DNA of 64,000 nucleotides from contig NZ_JABXJG010000001.1 in assembly GCF_013375535.1 (NCBI RefSeq), positions 372,001 through 436,000 of the forward strand, in the 5' to 3' direction. The notes beneath the pieces are model-generated. The model had not been told where the DNA came from. It did no database searches and saw nothing but the letters and a program-made list of their open reading frames with translations. Numbering within the stretch: the stretch's first letter is position 1; each line of letters opens with the position of its first letter. This document shows positions 25,498-33,842 of the stretch, one piece after another. The stretch comes from Sphingobium sp. 15-1. Lineage in GTDB: Bacteria > Pseudomonadota > Alphaproteobacteria > Sphingomonadales > Sphingomonadaceae. The translations under genes and the position numbers were made by a program.

Positions 25498-26148
25498 TTA
25501 TTGGTCCGCCTGATCCGAAGAGGAAGAGCTGCCCGACCCCGAAGCCTGGCCGCTGCCCGAAAGCTGCCCGGCAGCGCCGATCGAAGCTGCGCCATTTGCG
25601 CCGTTCGCAATGCCGCTTGCCGTACCGGCGGCGCTGCCGGCGGCGTTGGCCGTAGCCGACCGGGCCCGTCCGGCCGCATTGGCTGCGCGGTCATGGGCGG
25701 CACTGGCCGTTGCGCTTGCGCGGTCCCGCGCCGCGCCGGCCGTGCTGGCGGCCTGATCGCGCACGCTGCCCACGGCGTTGCTCACGTCGCTGGTGCCAAG
25801 CGTGTCGGCGGTCAGACTGCCGCTGGCCGATCCATTGGCCGATCCGGAGGCGCTGCCGCTATGGCTCTTGCCGTGGCGGCTGACCGAGCCACTGGCGGAG
25901 CCGTTGCCGCTGCCATGGCCCGAACCGCCAGCGCCCACGCGGCCATTCTCCAGGTCGATGCTGCGGTCAAGGCCAATGCCGCCCGAACCGCCAAGCGTGC
26001 CGCCCAGCGATCCGCCTACACCGCCCAGCGCACCGCCAAGGCCGCCGCCGAGCGCGCCGCCACCGCCGCCGCCCAGCAACTGAGCCGAGGCAGGGACCGC
26101 CGTCATGGCGGCAAGAGTGGCGGCGGCAAGAAGGAATTTCACTTTCAT
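25498..26148 (-). CDS. Exported low-complexity Gly/Ala/Ser-rich protein
   Basis: 216 residues with a good signal peptide (residues 1-22, ending AVPASA), so the mature protein starts QLLGGGGGGALGG. Three compositional zones follow: Gly-rich (23-85), Gly/Ser/His with GSASGS-type repeats (86-115), and an Ala-rich zone (about 125-195) with spaced Asp/Arg, which looks helical. No catalytic motif. It resembles cell-surface or matrix-type structural proteins rather than an enzyme. AAGGAGACGATCG precedes the ATG, and a promoter-like element shared with the neighbouring sigma and protease genes lies at 26188-26214. Function unknown; likely a product of the ECF module. Confidence 0.72.
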   Translation of the reverse strand: MKVKFLLAAATLAAMTAVPASAQLLGGGGGGALGGGLGGALGGVGGSLGGTLGGSGGIGLDRSIDLENGRVGAGGSGHGSGNGSASGSVSRHGKSHSGSASGSANGSASGSLTADTLGTSDVSNAVGSVRDQAASTAGAARDRASATASAAHDRAANAAGRARSATANAAGSAAGTASGIANGANGAASIGAAGQLSGSGQASGSGSSSSSDQADQ

Positions 26149-26187
26149 CGATCGTCTCCTTGTTCGTTGTCGATCCGATGAAAGGAG

Positions 26188-26214
26188 AACGGGAGGGCGA
26201 TCCTATTTAATCCC
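26188..26214 (-). promoter_or_regulatory. ECF promoter-like element of the Gly-rich protein gene
   Basis: On the minus strand GGGATTAAAT, 13 bases, then CGTT: the same GGGAT-N18-CGTT layout found twice in the sigma/protease intergenic region. A start near 26180 leaves a leader of about 30 bases with a strong ribosome site. Confidence 0.6.
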
Positions 26215-26248
26215 GACCCCTCGAAAAAATTCTGCAAGCTACTGATAT

Positions 26249-27487
26249 TCAGTCAATATTTCTGCATTCGCCGCAGATCACCACAGGCCCCGCGCCGCGT
26301 TTCCCCTCTGCGCGCAGGGCGCTAAGGCTGCCTGTGACGAACAGCCGCCCGGTCACCAGGGGAGCTGCGAAGGACGTGCCCCGCACCTTGCCCTTGCCGC
26401 CATCGGGGCGGGCGGCGTTCATGTCCGCTCCCGGCGCGGCGAAATCGACATGGCGCGCCCGTCCCGCTTCGGGCAGGACGCGGCCGCGCCCGTCAATGCC
26501 GGTGACGGCGATCACATCGGCATAGGAGGCCGGATAGGCGGGAGGCGCCGCCGGTCCGTCATTGCCGACCGCCGCGACAACGGTCACGCCCTTGTCCCGC
26601 GCCAGCCGGATCGCGCCCGCCAGCAGCGGATTGTCCGGTCCCACCAGGCTGACCGTCACCACGCTCACCCGCCGCGCTGCCATCCAGCCCAAGGCCCGGG
26701 CGATCGCGAAGGCGCCGCCGCCTGCGGGATCGTCGCCATAGACATCCGCCACCAGCAGCGGCGCGCCCGGCGCCGCGCCGCGCACGCTGCCCGTCCCGCT
26801 GATGAGCGACGCCACCGCCGTACCATGGGCGCTGGCGCGGGGCGCGCCGCGGGCGAAGCCCTGCTGCTCGACCGGGCCGTTCAGCGCCGGATGACGCGCC
26901 ACGCCGCCATCGATCAGCCCCGCCGCCTTGCCCTGCACCGGACCCGCCTCGGTCAGCGCGGCGGCCGTCATCCCCATGGAGGGGCCGCTGGGGAAATAGA
27001 GATTGTCGGCGCTGGCCTGCGCTTCCGGGGCGATTGAACGCACTTGCCTCAAGGCGCGGGAGAGGCTGCGGCCCTTCGGCACGGTCAACCGGGTGATGCT
27101 GAGGTCGAGCCCTTCGACCGCCGCATCCTCCACCCCATAGCCGGCGGTGCGCAGCGCCTCGATGCTCTTCCCCCGCGCGCCGGTCAGCAATATGACGCCG
27201 CGCCGCGCCGGTTCGCGCCGGTCGTCCAACTCCACCGAGTCCGCATGACGCCGCAGCAGATCGCTGACCCGCGCCGCCCGCGCCGTCGCCAACCGGTCCG
27301 CAAGGCGAGCGGGCGACAGCCGGTCGAGGCCCGCCTGGTCCAACGTTCCCTCCACCCGGTCCAGCACATTGGGCACGACGCCGCCCACCTGCCCCAGCGC
27401 GCCGCCGGGGGAAGAAAGCAACTGCGCCTGCGCGCCGGGCGCGGTCAGCAGCAGGCCGGCGACGATCCATGAACGTGCGAATTTCAT
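26249..27487 (-). CDS. Exported subtilisin-like (S8) serine protease
   Basis: 412 residues from ATG at 27487 (AGAGAGG ribosome site); the in-frame extension to 27610 crosses the promoter. The signal peptide ends APGAQA, giving a mature QLLSSPGGALG start. A prodomain-like region of about 150 residues precedes the catalytic domain, whose triad is D193 (GLIDGGV), H221 (SAHGTAVASLI) and S372 (RGTSFAAPLVTG), with oxyanion N309 (AVGNDGP). The domain is short and ends in a CGEC motif that may form a disulfide. Divergent from the ECF sigma gene across 149 bp, with an overlapping promoter, so it is probably sigma-controlled and may act on the Gly-rich protein or on the anti-sigma. Confidence 0.9.
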   Translation of the reverse strand: MKFARSWIVAGLLLTAPGAQAQLLSSPGGALGQVGGVVPNVLDRVEGTLDQAGLDRLSPARLADRLATARAARVSDLLRRHADSVELDDRREPARRGVILLTGARGKSIEALRTAGYGVEDAAVEGLDLSITRLTVPKGRSLSRALRQVRSIAPEAQASADNLYFPSGPSMGMTAAALTEAGPVQGKAAGLIDGGVARHPALNGPVEQQGFARGAPRASAHGTAVASLISGTGSVRGAAPGAPLLVADVYGDDPAGGGAFAIARALGWMAARRVSVVTVSLVGPDNPLLAGAIRLARDKGVTVVAAVGNDGPAAPPAYPASYADVIAVTGIDGRGRVLPEAGRARHVDFAAPGADMNAARPDGGKGKVRGTSFAAPLVTGRLFVTGSLSALRAEGKRGAGPVVICGECRNID

Positions 27488-27576
27488 CTCGACCTCTCTA
27501 CCACCGGCGCACTTTCCGGTCCTTTCGTTTTCAAAATGATTCATCGCAAAAAAATTTCCGATAGAAGATGCGGGCT

Positions 27577-27616
27577 TCAGGGATGAAACGGCGGCTGACG
27601 GTCGTTTCATCCCTGA
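27577..27616. promoter_or_regulatory. Palindromic divergent ECF promoter (sigma and protease genes)
   Basis: Perfect 13-bp inverted repeat, arms 27577-27589 (TCAGGGATGAAAC) and 27604-27616. Because it is symmetrical, each strand reads GGGATGAAAC, 13 bases, CGTT: plus strand 27580-27606 toward the sigma gene, minus strand 27587-27613 toward the protease. The spacing equals the element at 26188-26214. The plus-strand start would fall about 20 bases before the sigma ATG. Confidence 0.65.
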
Positions 27617-27636
27617 CGGACAGAAATGGAGACCGG

Positions 27637-28125
27637 ATGTCGTTCGAAAGCGATCTGTTGGCGATCCTGCCCCGGCTGCGGCGCTTTGCCGCCAGCCTGT
27701 CGCGGGACCGCGCCGATGCGGACGATCTCTGCCAGGCGGCGCTCGAAAAGGCGCTTCGGGCTCGCGATCAATGGCAACCGGGGACGAGACTGGATAGCTG
27801 GATGTATCGGATCATGCGCAATCTCTGGATCGACGAGGGCCGCTCGCGCCAGCGCGCCGCCCGGACCTTTGCTCCGGAAGAGGCGGGCGAGCATGTCGGC
27901 CATGCCGGCGACCGCGATGTGGAGGCGCATGTCATGCTGTCCGACGTGGATCGCGCCATGCACGCCTTGCCCGACGAGCAGCGGGAGGCCATCGCGCTCG
28001 TGCTGGTCGAGGGGCTGTCCTACAAGGAAGCGGCCGATGTGCTGGGCGTTCCGATGGGGACGCTGACGTCAAGGCTGGTGCGCGGGCGCGGCGCGCTGAT
28101 CGAACTGTTGGGGGAAGCGGCATGA
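27637..28125 (+). CDS. ECF-type RNA polymerase sigma factor
   Basis: 162 residues from ATG at 27637, chosen because GGAGA lies nine bases upstream and an earlier in-frame ATG is inside the palindrome. Region 2 (about 8-75) contains DRADADDLCQAALEKAL and SWMYRIMRNLWID; region 4 (about 105-155) contains LPDEQREAIALVLVEGLSYKEAADVLG and a helix-turn-helix ending MGTLTSRLVRGR. It probably directs transcription from the GGGAT-N18-CGTT elements at its own promoter, the protease and the Gly-rich protein gene. Coupled to its anti-sigma by ATGA. Confidence 0.92.
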   Translation: MSFESDLLAILPRLRRFAASLSRDRADADDLCQAALEKALRARDQWQPGTRLDSWMYRIMRNLWIDEGRSRQRAARTFAPEEAGEHVGHAGDRDVEAHVMLSDVDRAMHALPDEQREAIALVLVEGLSYKEAADVLGVPMGTLTSRLVRGRGALIELLGEAA

Positions 28126-28826
28126 CGGACATCGATGAAGCCATGCTGATCGCCTGGGTCGACGGTGAGCTGGATGAAGTGACGCGGCGGCGCGTCGACC
28201 GCGCCGTGGCGGAGGACCCCGCGCTGGCTGAGCGTCTGGAGATGCACCGCCGCCTGCGCGAAAGGCTGTCGGGTCATTATGCGCCGGTCGAGGCGGAGCC
28301 GCTGCCCGCCGGAATGCAGGCGTTGCTGGCGGAGAGCGCGAAGATCGTCCCGCTTTCCCGGCCTGCGCCGCGTTGGGGGCATTGGGGGCGGCATTGGGGC
28401 ACGGGCGGCGCCATTGCCGCGAGCCTCCTGCTGGGTTTGGGCGTCGGGCATTGGTCGAGCGGGCCGGACGGGCTGGTCGCGGTGGGGAAGGATGGCATGG
28501 CCGCGCGGGGCGAACTGGCGTCGGCGCTGGAAAGCCAACTCGCTTCCGCTCAGGATGATGCGCCGATCCGCATCGGCCTCAGCTTCCGGCGCAAGGGCGG
28601 CGGCTGGTGCCGCAGCTTCGAAGGGCAAGCTGTATCCGGCGTCGCCTGCCGCGAGGGGGAAGGCTGGCAAGTGCAACAGCTTGTGCCGGGCGCAGGGCAG
28701 GGGACGGCCTATCGACAGGCATCGTCCGGCGATGCGCGGGTCATGGCGACGGTCGATGCGTTGATGGATGGCGCGCCGCTCGACGCCGCGCAGGAAAAGG
28801 CGGCGAAGGATAAGGGGTGGCGTTAG
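28122..28826 (+). CDS. Membrane-anchored anti-sigma factor
   Basis: 234 residues. The cytoplasmic N-terminus begins DEAMLIAWVDGELDEVTRRRVDRAV, the pattern of anti-sigma domains, followed by a single membrane segment (about 94-111). The periplasmic part has WCRSFEG (C163) and GVACREG (C176), a cysteine pair 13 residues apart flanked by Gly/Trp. It is expected to hold the upstream sigma factor at the membrane until an envelope signal, perhaps a redox change at the cysteines or proteolysis, frees it. No zinc HxxxCxxC (ZAS) motif is present in the cytoplasmic part. It overlaps the sigma stop by four bases. Confidence 0.85.
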   Translation: MTDIDEAMLIAWVDGELDEVTRRRVDRAVAEDPALAERLEMHRRLRERLSGHYAPVEAEPLPAGMQALLAESAKIVPLSRPAPRWGHWGRHWGTGGAIAASLLLGLGVGHWSSGPDGLVAVGKDGMAARGELASALESQLASAQDDAPIRIGLSFRRKGGGWCRSFEGQAVSGVACREGEGWQVQQLVPGAGQGTAYRQASSGDARVMATVDALMDGAPLDAAQEKAAKDKGWR

Positions 28827-28876
28827 GACGGCGGCTGTTTTTGGTGGAGAGCGGACATTGAGGTTCGGTCTGGGGC

Positions 28877-28974
28877 GCACCGTGCTCCTGCGAAGGCAGG
28901 AGCCCAGTCCTGCCGTCAGTGGATCGTCGCACCGTTTGAACTGGGCTCCTGCCTTCGCAGGAGCACGGTGCGCT
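28877..28974. repeat. Hairpin-doublet repeat, copy 4 (type example)
   Basis: Two 8-bp hairpins in inverted order: GCTCCTGC-GAAG-GCAGGAGC and GCTCCTGC-CTTC-GCAGGAGC, separated by about 47 bp whose ends (AGCCCAGT / ACTGGGCT) pair with each other. The whole unit can therefore fold as one long stem or as two hairpins. It lies between the convergent anti-sigma and TonB receptor genes. Confidence 0.92.
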
Positions 28975-29043
28975 TAATGGCTGGCAATAGCCACCAACTG
29001 CCACCACCAAGGCCAGCCCAATCCCGCCCCGCATCCTCTCCGA

Positions 29044-31830
29044 TCAAAATTCGAAGTTCAACCGGCCATAATAAAAGCCCCCGCTGGTCCCATAGGGCGA
29101 ATATTGGTTGTAGAGCGAGAAGCCATTGCCCTGCAGCGCGGGCAGCAATTTATCGGGATAGCTGTTGAACAGATTGTTTGCGCCCGCCGTCAGCTTGATG
29201 CCCTTGCGCAGTTCCACTCCGGCTTCCACGTCGACGATGATCTTGGGGTCGATCTCCGCATCCAGCGAAGGCGTGGTCGGATGGACCATCATCACCCTGC
29301 CATAGCGGGTTGCGCGCAGGTTCAAGCTCGCCGGACCCTTGGTCCAGAGGATATTGGCGATGAACTTGTCGCGTGGCGTGCCCTTGGTGAAGTCACCCTG
29401 TTTCGAGCGGCCGATCAGCGCCAGCCCGGAACTGGCCAGTACGGATGGAACCGCATCCACATGGGTGAAGACGGTCTTGTTGAAATTGGCCGACAGGCTG
29501 AACACGGCATGGCCGAAATCGCTGAGATCGGCGCGCCAGGTGCTGACCACGTCCAGCCCGCGCGTCCGCGTATCGGCCGCGTTGGAGAAGTATAAACCGC
29601 CCGCCGAAGAAGTGATCCCCGCCGCCGCCAGCACGCTGCGCACCAGCGTGCCTTGCAGCGTTTCGGACAGCAGGATGCGGTCCTTGATCTTGATCTGATA
29701 GGCGTCGACCGTGATGTTGAGGCGCGCCGTCGGCGTAAGGACGATGCCGGCGGAGAGGTTCCTCGACTTTTCCGGCTTGAGCGGCGTCGCGCCCAGAGCG
29801 ACGGCGGCGGCGGAATCCACCGGCAGCGCCGATACAGGCAGCAGCACGCCGCCCACGTTGATCGTGCTGGCGGAGGAATAATGCTGCTGTTGCAGCGTCG
29901 GGGCGCGGAAGCCCGTGCTTGCCGTGCCGCGCAGCGCCAGGCCGCGCACTGGCTCGATGCGGAAGGATGCCTTGCCGGTGTCGGTGGTGCCGAAATCGGA
30001 ATAATCCTCATGCCGCCCCGCCAGCGCGACCTCGAACCCTTCCACGACCTGCTGTTCCAGGTTCAGATAGGCGCTCCAATTGTCGCGGCTCCATTTGCCG
30101 GCGGAGGAAAGCGGGAAACCCGTCACGCCCTGCGATCCGGATGTCCGCAGCACGCCGGCGTTGGCGCCGCTGGCCGACCGGTAGCCGCCGTCGACATAGG
30201 ATTCCGGATCGCCCGCGCCGATGGCGTAGCTGTTCCATCGATATTCCGCGCCCAGCGCCACCAGCAGGGGTTCGGCCAGGCCCAGTTCGACCGTTTTCCG
30301 GAAGTCGAGATTGGTCGTCCATTCCTTCGCCGTGACGGAGCCGATATACATGTCGGTCGGGCTCGCCGGGCCAAGCGACGCGTTGACCACCGAGCTTTCC
30401 CGATATTTCACCCAATTGCGGGAAAAGCTGCTGGACAGGTCGTAATGGAACGTGTCCGACAGATCGCCGCGCAGCCCGGCCGCTGTCTGGAAATCCTCGT
30501 CATAGATATGGAGGTGGGGGCTATAGCCGTTGGGGAACAGTTCCGGGATATTGTTCGGCGCATCGGGGAAGCGATAAGTCAGCCAAGCATCGCTATGCCG
30601 CCGGGAAGCCGTGCCGAACAGGTAGAATTCCACGGCGTCGTTCACCGGAAGCGAGGCGTCATAGGCGAAGTTGATGCCCGAAACCTGCGGCTGGCCGCCT
30701 TTGTTGACGTTGCGGTCGACGGTCGCTTCGCGCGGATCGAGCGCGCCGGTGGTCGATGAATAGAGCTGGCCCACCCGCGCATAGAATTGGCCGGGATTGG
30801 GCGCGCTGCGATAGGTGCGTCCCTGAATGAAGCCGTCCAGCGTGAAATGCACATGGCCGCCGTCCCCGATGCCGAAGCCCTTGCTGATCTGGAACCGGCC
30901 CTGCTCGCCGCCGCCGTCGGCCGTGGCCCCGCCCAGCAGGGAGGCGGTGCCGCTGGCATCGTCTTTCAACAGGATGTTGACCACGCCCGCGATCGCATCG
31001 GACCCATATTGGGCGGACGCCCCGTCACGCAGCACCTCGATCCGTTCGATGGAGGAGGAGGGGATGAGGTCCAGGTCCGGCGGCGACTGACCGTTCTGGG
31101 TCGTGCCGTTGATGAACAGGGTCGCCGTATTGTGGCGCCGCTTGCCGTTCACCAGCACCAGCAACTGGTCCCCCGCAAGCCCGCGCAGCGACAGCGTCTT
31201 GACCGCGAAGCTGGCGCCCGCGCCGCTGTTCGACACGTTGATCGACGGCACCAAGGTTCCCAGCAGGTCGCGGACCGACTGCTTGCCGCTGGCTTCCATA
31301 TCCTTGGCGCTGAGCACGTCGATCGGGGCCAAGCTTTCCGCGACGGTGCGGGTGGTCTGGCGGGTGCCGGTGACGATGATGGGGGCGGCGGCCTCCTCCG
31401 CTTCGATGCCCGGCGCCATGGCGACCGGCGCCGTCGCTCCCGCAAGGCCGACCTGCGCGACTTGAACGGCCAGCGGCCGGCGGTGGGCCGCGCTCCGGTT
31501 GGCCGGGATGGCGAGCGCGATGACGCCGACGCCTGCCTCGCTATGTTTGAGCGCGGTTCCGGCGAGCAGCCTTTCCAGCGCGTCCTCGGTCGATAGCCAT
31601 CCTTGCACGCGCCGGCTGCGGATCGCCGCCACTTCGTCATAGGGAAACAGGATGCGTACGCCCGATTGCGTCGAAAGCTGGCGCAGGGCGCTGCTCAGCG
31701 GCTGGGGCGCGATGTCGAACTTGTGGCGTTGCGACAGAGTGGCGTCCGTCCTGGAGCCCGCCAGAAGCTCCGTGGGCGAAACAAAGCAGGTGGCGAGGGC
31801 GAACCCCGCCAGTGCATGGCGAATACGCAT
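29044..31830 (-). CDS. TonB-dependent receptor with N-terminal STN domain
   Basis: 928 residues from ATG at 31830; a start at 31857 adds nine residues without a better site. After a signal peptide, an STN (secretin/TonB short N-terminal) domain spans about residues 38-110 (FDIAPQPLSSALRQL...SGVRILFPYDEV). A plug domain begins near IIVTGTR and includes LSLRGLAGDQLLVLVNGKRRH and RIEVLRDGASAQYGSDAIAGV; a 22-strand barrel follows, ending in RLNFEF with the terminal aromatic. It imports a siderophore, vitamin or other ligand through the outer membrane. STN domains usually signal to a FecR-type anti-sigma, but none is adjacent. Ligand unknown. Confidence 0.92.
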   Translation of the reverse strand: MRIRHALAGFALATCFVSPTELLAGSRTDATLSQRHKFDIAPQPLSSALRQLSTQSGVRILFPYDEVAAIRSRRVQGWLSTEDALERLLAGTALKHSEAGVGVIALAIPANRSAAHRRPLAVQVAQVGLAGATAPVAMAPGIEAEEAAAPIIVTGTRQTTRTVAESLAPIDVLSAKDMEASGKQSVRDLLGTLVPSINVSNSGAGASFAVKTLSLRGLAGDQLLVLVNGKRRHNTATLFINGTTQNGQSPPDLDLIPSSSIERIEVLRDGASAQYGSDAIAGVVNILLKDDASGTASLLGGATADGGGEQGRFQISKGFGIGDGGHVHFTLDGFIQGRTYRSAPNPGQFYARVGQLYSSTTGALDPREATVDRNVNKGGQPQVSGINFAYDASLPVNDAVEFYLFGTASRRHSDAWLTYRFPDAPNNIPELFPNGYSPHLHIYDEDFQTAAGLRGDLSDTFHYDLSSSFSRNWVKYRESSVVNASLGPASPTDMYIGSVTAKEWTTNLDFRKTVELGLAEPLLVALGAEYRWNSYAIGAGDPESYVDGGYRSASGANAGVLRTSGSQGVTGFPLSSAGKWSRDNWSAYLNLEQQVVEGFEVALAGRHEDYSDFGTTDTGKASFRIEPVRGLALRGTASTGFRAPTLQQQHYSSASTINVGGVLLPVSALPVDSAAAVALGATPLKPEKSRNLSAGIVLTPTARLNITVDAYQIKIKDRILLSETLQGTLVRSVLAAAGITSSAGGLYFSNAADTRTRGLDVVSTWRADLSDFGHAVFSLSANFNKTVFTHVDAVPSVLASSGLALIGRSKQGDFTKGTPRDKFIANILWTKGPASLNLRATRYGRVMMVHPTTPSLDAEIDPKIIVDVEAGVELRKGIKLTAGANNLFNSYPDKLLPALQGNGFSLYNQYSPYGTSGGFYYGRLNFEF

Positions 31831-32012
31831 CGGTTGTTCCCCTGTGGCGGACTGCATTATCGTGCCGTTCCGATTGCATCGAACGAAGAAACGGCTCCGA
31901 CCCGCTATCCGGCGGACAGGAACGATCCGATGTGGGGATAGATGATCGGAAAAATCACTTAAAATGAGAGTTTCTTATTATAATATTGAAAGCGCTGCGG
32001 CGGCGCGGTCGT

Positions 32013-32777
32013 TCAGGCGCCGGTTTGCAGAAACCAGCGCCGATCGCCTTCCAGCCCGATTGCCGTCAGCCGGCCGCTGCGGAAAGCGCCAGTGTCTATG
32101 CCGATCCGGTTGGGCTGAACGTCCGCATCCTCGCTGATGCTATGGCCGTGGACGATCATCTTGCCGAACGGTCTCCGATGATTCAGGAAATCGCCCCTGA
32201 TCCAGCGCAGATCGGCGGGAATCTGGGCATCCAGCCCAATGCGAGGCCGCACCCCGGCATGCACGAACAGATAGTCGCCCACCGGCAGCATATCGGGAAA
32301 ATCGTCCAGGAAGTCGACAGGGTCGCGGGGAATATGGGCCAGCATCCATTGCGCCAGCGCCTCGTCGCTCATGACGGCGCTCTCATCGGGCGGCAAGTCG
32401 TAGCTGGCCAGCGTTTCGATCCCGCCGAAGCGCCGGAAGAAGCGCACCGCCTGCGCGCTGCCCCGTGCGGCGGCGATGAACACTTCCTCATGATTGCCCT
32501 TGATGAAGCGGACATCTTCGTCCGATCGCGCCAGTTCCATCGCCCGTTCGACGACTTGCGCCGATTGCGGCCCGCGATCAACCAGATCGCCCAGCAGGAT
32601 CAGCAGCCGGGGCAGGGGAGGCCGACCCGCCTCATCCCGAGCGATCCGGTCGAGCAGTTCCACAAACAGATCGTCACGCCCATGAACATCCCCGATCGCA
32701 TAGAGGCGCACATCCTCTCCCACATGCGGCAGCGGCAGGTCTTCAGGCGCTTTCCGGCGGCGGAAGGGCATCAGCAT
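32013..32777 (-). CDS. Calcineurin-like metallophosphoesterase (serine/threonine phosphatase type)
   Basis: 254 residues from ATG at 32777, 11 bases after GGGAG; a GTG at 32795 is an alternative. All dinuclear-metal motifs are present: AIGDVHGRDD, LGDLVDRGPQS, KGNHEEV, VHAGV and VHGHS. This is the PPP-type layout of bacterial serine/threonine or diadenosine tetraphosphate phosphatases (PrpA/ApaH-like), acting in the cytosol. It ends the minus-strand operon that begins with the UPF0262 gene, 44 bp after dcd. Substrate not predictable. Confidence 0.88.
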   Translation of the reverse strand: MLMPFRRRKAPEDLPLPHVGEDVRLYAIGDVHGRDDLFVELLDRIARDEAGRPPLPRLLILLGDLVDRGPQSAQVVERAMELARSDEDVRFIKGNHEEVFIAAARGSAQAVRFFRRFGGIETLASYDLPPDESAVMSDEALAQWMLAHIPRDPVDFLDDFPDMLPVGDYLFVHAGVRPRIGLDAQIPADLRWIRGDFLNHRRPFGKMIVHGHSISEDADVQPNRIGIDTGAFRSGRLTAIGLEGDRRWFLQTGA

Positions 32778-32821
32778 GGCGGGCAAGGCTCCCACATCAT
32801 GGCCGCCAATGTCGCACAGCG

Positions 32822-33376
32822 TTACAGGCGCGGCAATGTGACGCCCTGCTGCCCCATATATTTGCCGGCGCGGTCAGCATAGCTGGTCTCGCACGGTTCA
32901 TTCCCTTTCAGGAACAGGAACTGGCAGGCGCCCTCATTGGCGTAGATCTTCGCGGGCAGCGGCGTGGTGTTGGAAAATTCCAGCGTCACATGGCCTTCCC
33001 AGCCCGGCTCCAGCGGGGTGACGTTCACGATGATGCCGCAACGCGCATAGGTCGACTTGCCCAGGCAGATCACCAGCACGTCACGCGGCACCCGGAAATA
33101 TTCGACCGTCCGGGCCAGCGCAAAGCTGTTGGGCGGAATGATGCAGACGTCGGTCTTGCGGTCGACGAAGCTGTTTGCGGCGAAATTCTTGGGGTCCACC
33201 ACGGCGCTGTCGACATTGGTGAAGATCTTGAATTCGTCCGCCACCCGCGCGTCATAGCCGTAGGAGGAGAGGCCGTAGCTGATGCAGCCGTCGCGCCGCT
33301 GGCTCTCCACGAACGGCTCGATCATGCCGCTGGTCTGGGCCTGTTCGCGAATCCACTTATCCGACAAAATCGACAT
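32822..33376 (-). CDS. dcd: dCTP deaminase
   Basis: 184 residues from ATG at 33376. Characteristic motifs: [12 protein letters not shown] start, [15 protein letters not shown], a [21 protein letters not shown] block, [11 protein letters not shown] with the catalytic region, and [14 protein letters not shown] with the catalytic glutamate. The C-terminus [13 protein letters not shown] closes over the nucleotide. It deaminates dCTP to dUTP, supplying dUMP for thymidylate. It sits seven bases after cdd, giving a two-enzyme cytosine deamination unit. Confidence 0.97.
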   Translation of the reverse strand: MSILSDKWIREQAQTSGMIEPFVESQRRDGCISYGLSSYGYDARVADEFKIFTNVDSAVVDPKNFAANSFVDRKTDVCIIPPNSFALARTVEYFRVPRDVLVICLGKSTYARCGIIVNVTPLEPGWEGHVTLEFSNTTPLPAKIYANEGACQFLFLKGNEPCETSYADRAGKYMGQQGVTLPRL

Positions 33377-33383
33377 GGCTGGT

Positions 33384-33842
33384 TCAGTTCTTTCCTGGGA
33401 GTATGCCAAGATCCCTGGGACCAAAGGCATGAGGCAATAGTTCAGCGAGGCTATGTTCGACCACCGCGCCTCCATCCGGAGCCGCGCAGTAGATGGCAAG
33501 CGCCCGCCCGGCCATTTGCTCGGCTTCGTTCATGATCTGGCGGCACCGGCCGCAGGGGGTGACGATGGCGTCGCCGCTCACCACGCCGTCCGCTCCCACC
33601 GCGCCCCCCACGACCGCGATCGCTTCCACATCGGCAAGGCGTCCTTGCGCGTTCACCGCTGCAAGCGCCACCGTTTCCGCGCAGAGCGACAGGCCGTAGC
33701 TGGCATTTTCGAAATTGCAGCCGGTCACGATCCGGCCATCGATCAATCGCACCGCGGCGCCGACGGCGAAGCGACTATAGGGCGCATGGGCATGGGCCAT
33801 CGCCCCGCGCGCCGCCTCGATCAGTTCTTCCGTCGCGTTCAT
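33384..33842 (-). CDS. cdd: Cytidine deaminase
   Basis: 152 residues from ATG at 33842. The zinc site is the tetrameric type with three cysteines: C54-A-E56 (catalytic glutamate) and PCGRC with C97 and C100. FAVGAAVRL and [18 protein letters not shown] are further family marks. It converts cytidine and deoxycytidine to uridine forms in pyrimidine salvage. It overlaps the GH25-like stop by four bases and is followed by dcd. Confidence 0.96.
   Translation of the reverse strand: MNATEELIEAARGAMAHAHAPYSRFAVGAAVRLIDGRIVTGCNFENASYGLSLCAETVALAAVNAQGRLADVEAIAVVGGAVGADGVVSGDAIVTPCGRCRQIMNEAEQMAGRALAIYCAAPDGGAVVEHSLAELLPHAFGPRDLGILPGKN

Noticed and set aside
26249..26340. Frameshift or truncation at the C-terminus of the S8 protease
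   Set aside because: The catalytic serine block is complete and the short tail ending in CGEC is plausible for this subgroup; no alternative frame continues the homology.
28122..31830. Anti-sigma and TonB receptor as a FecR/FecA pair
   Set aside because: The genes are convergent, separated by a repeat, and the anti-sigma lacks the FecR domain layout.
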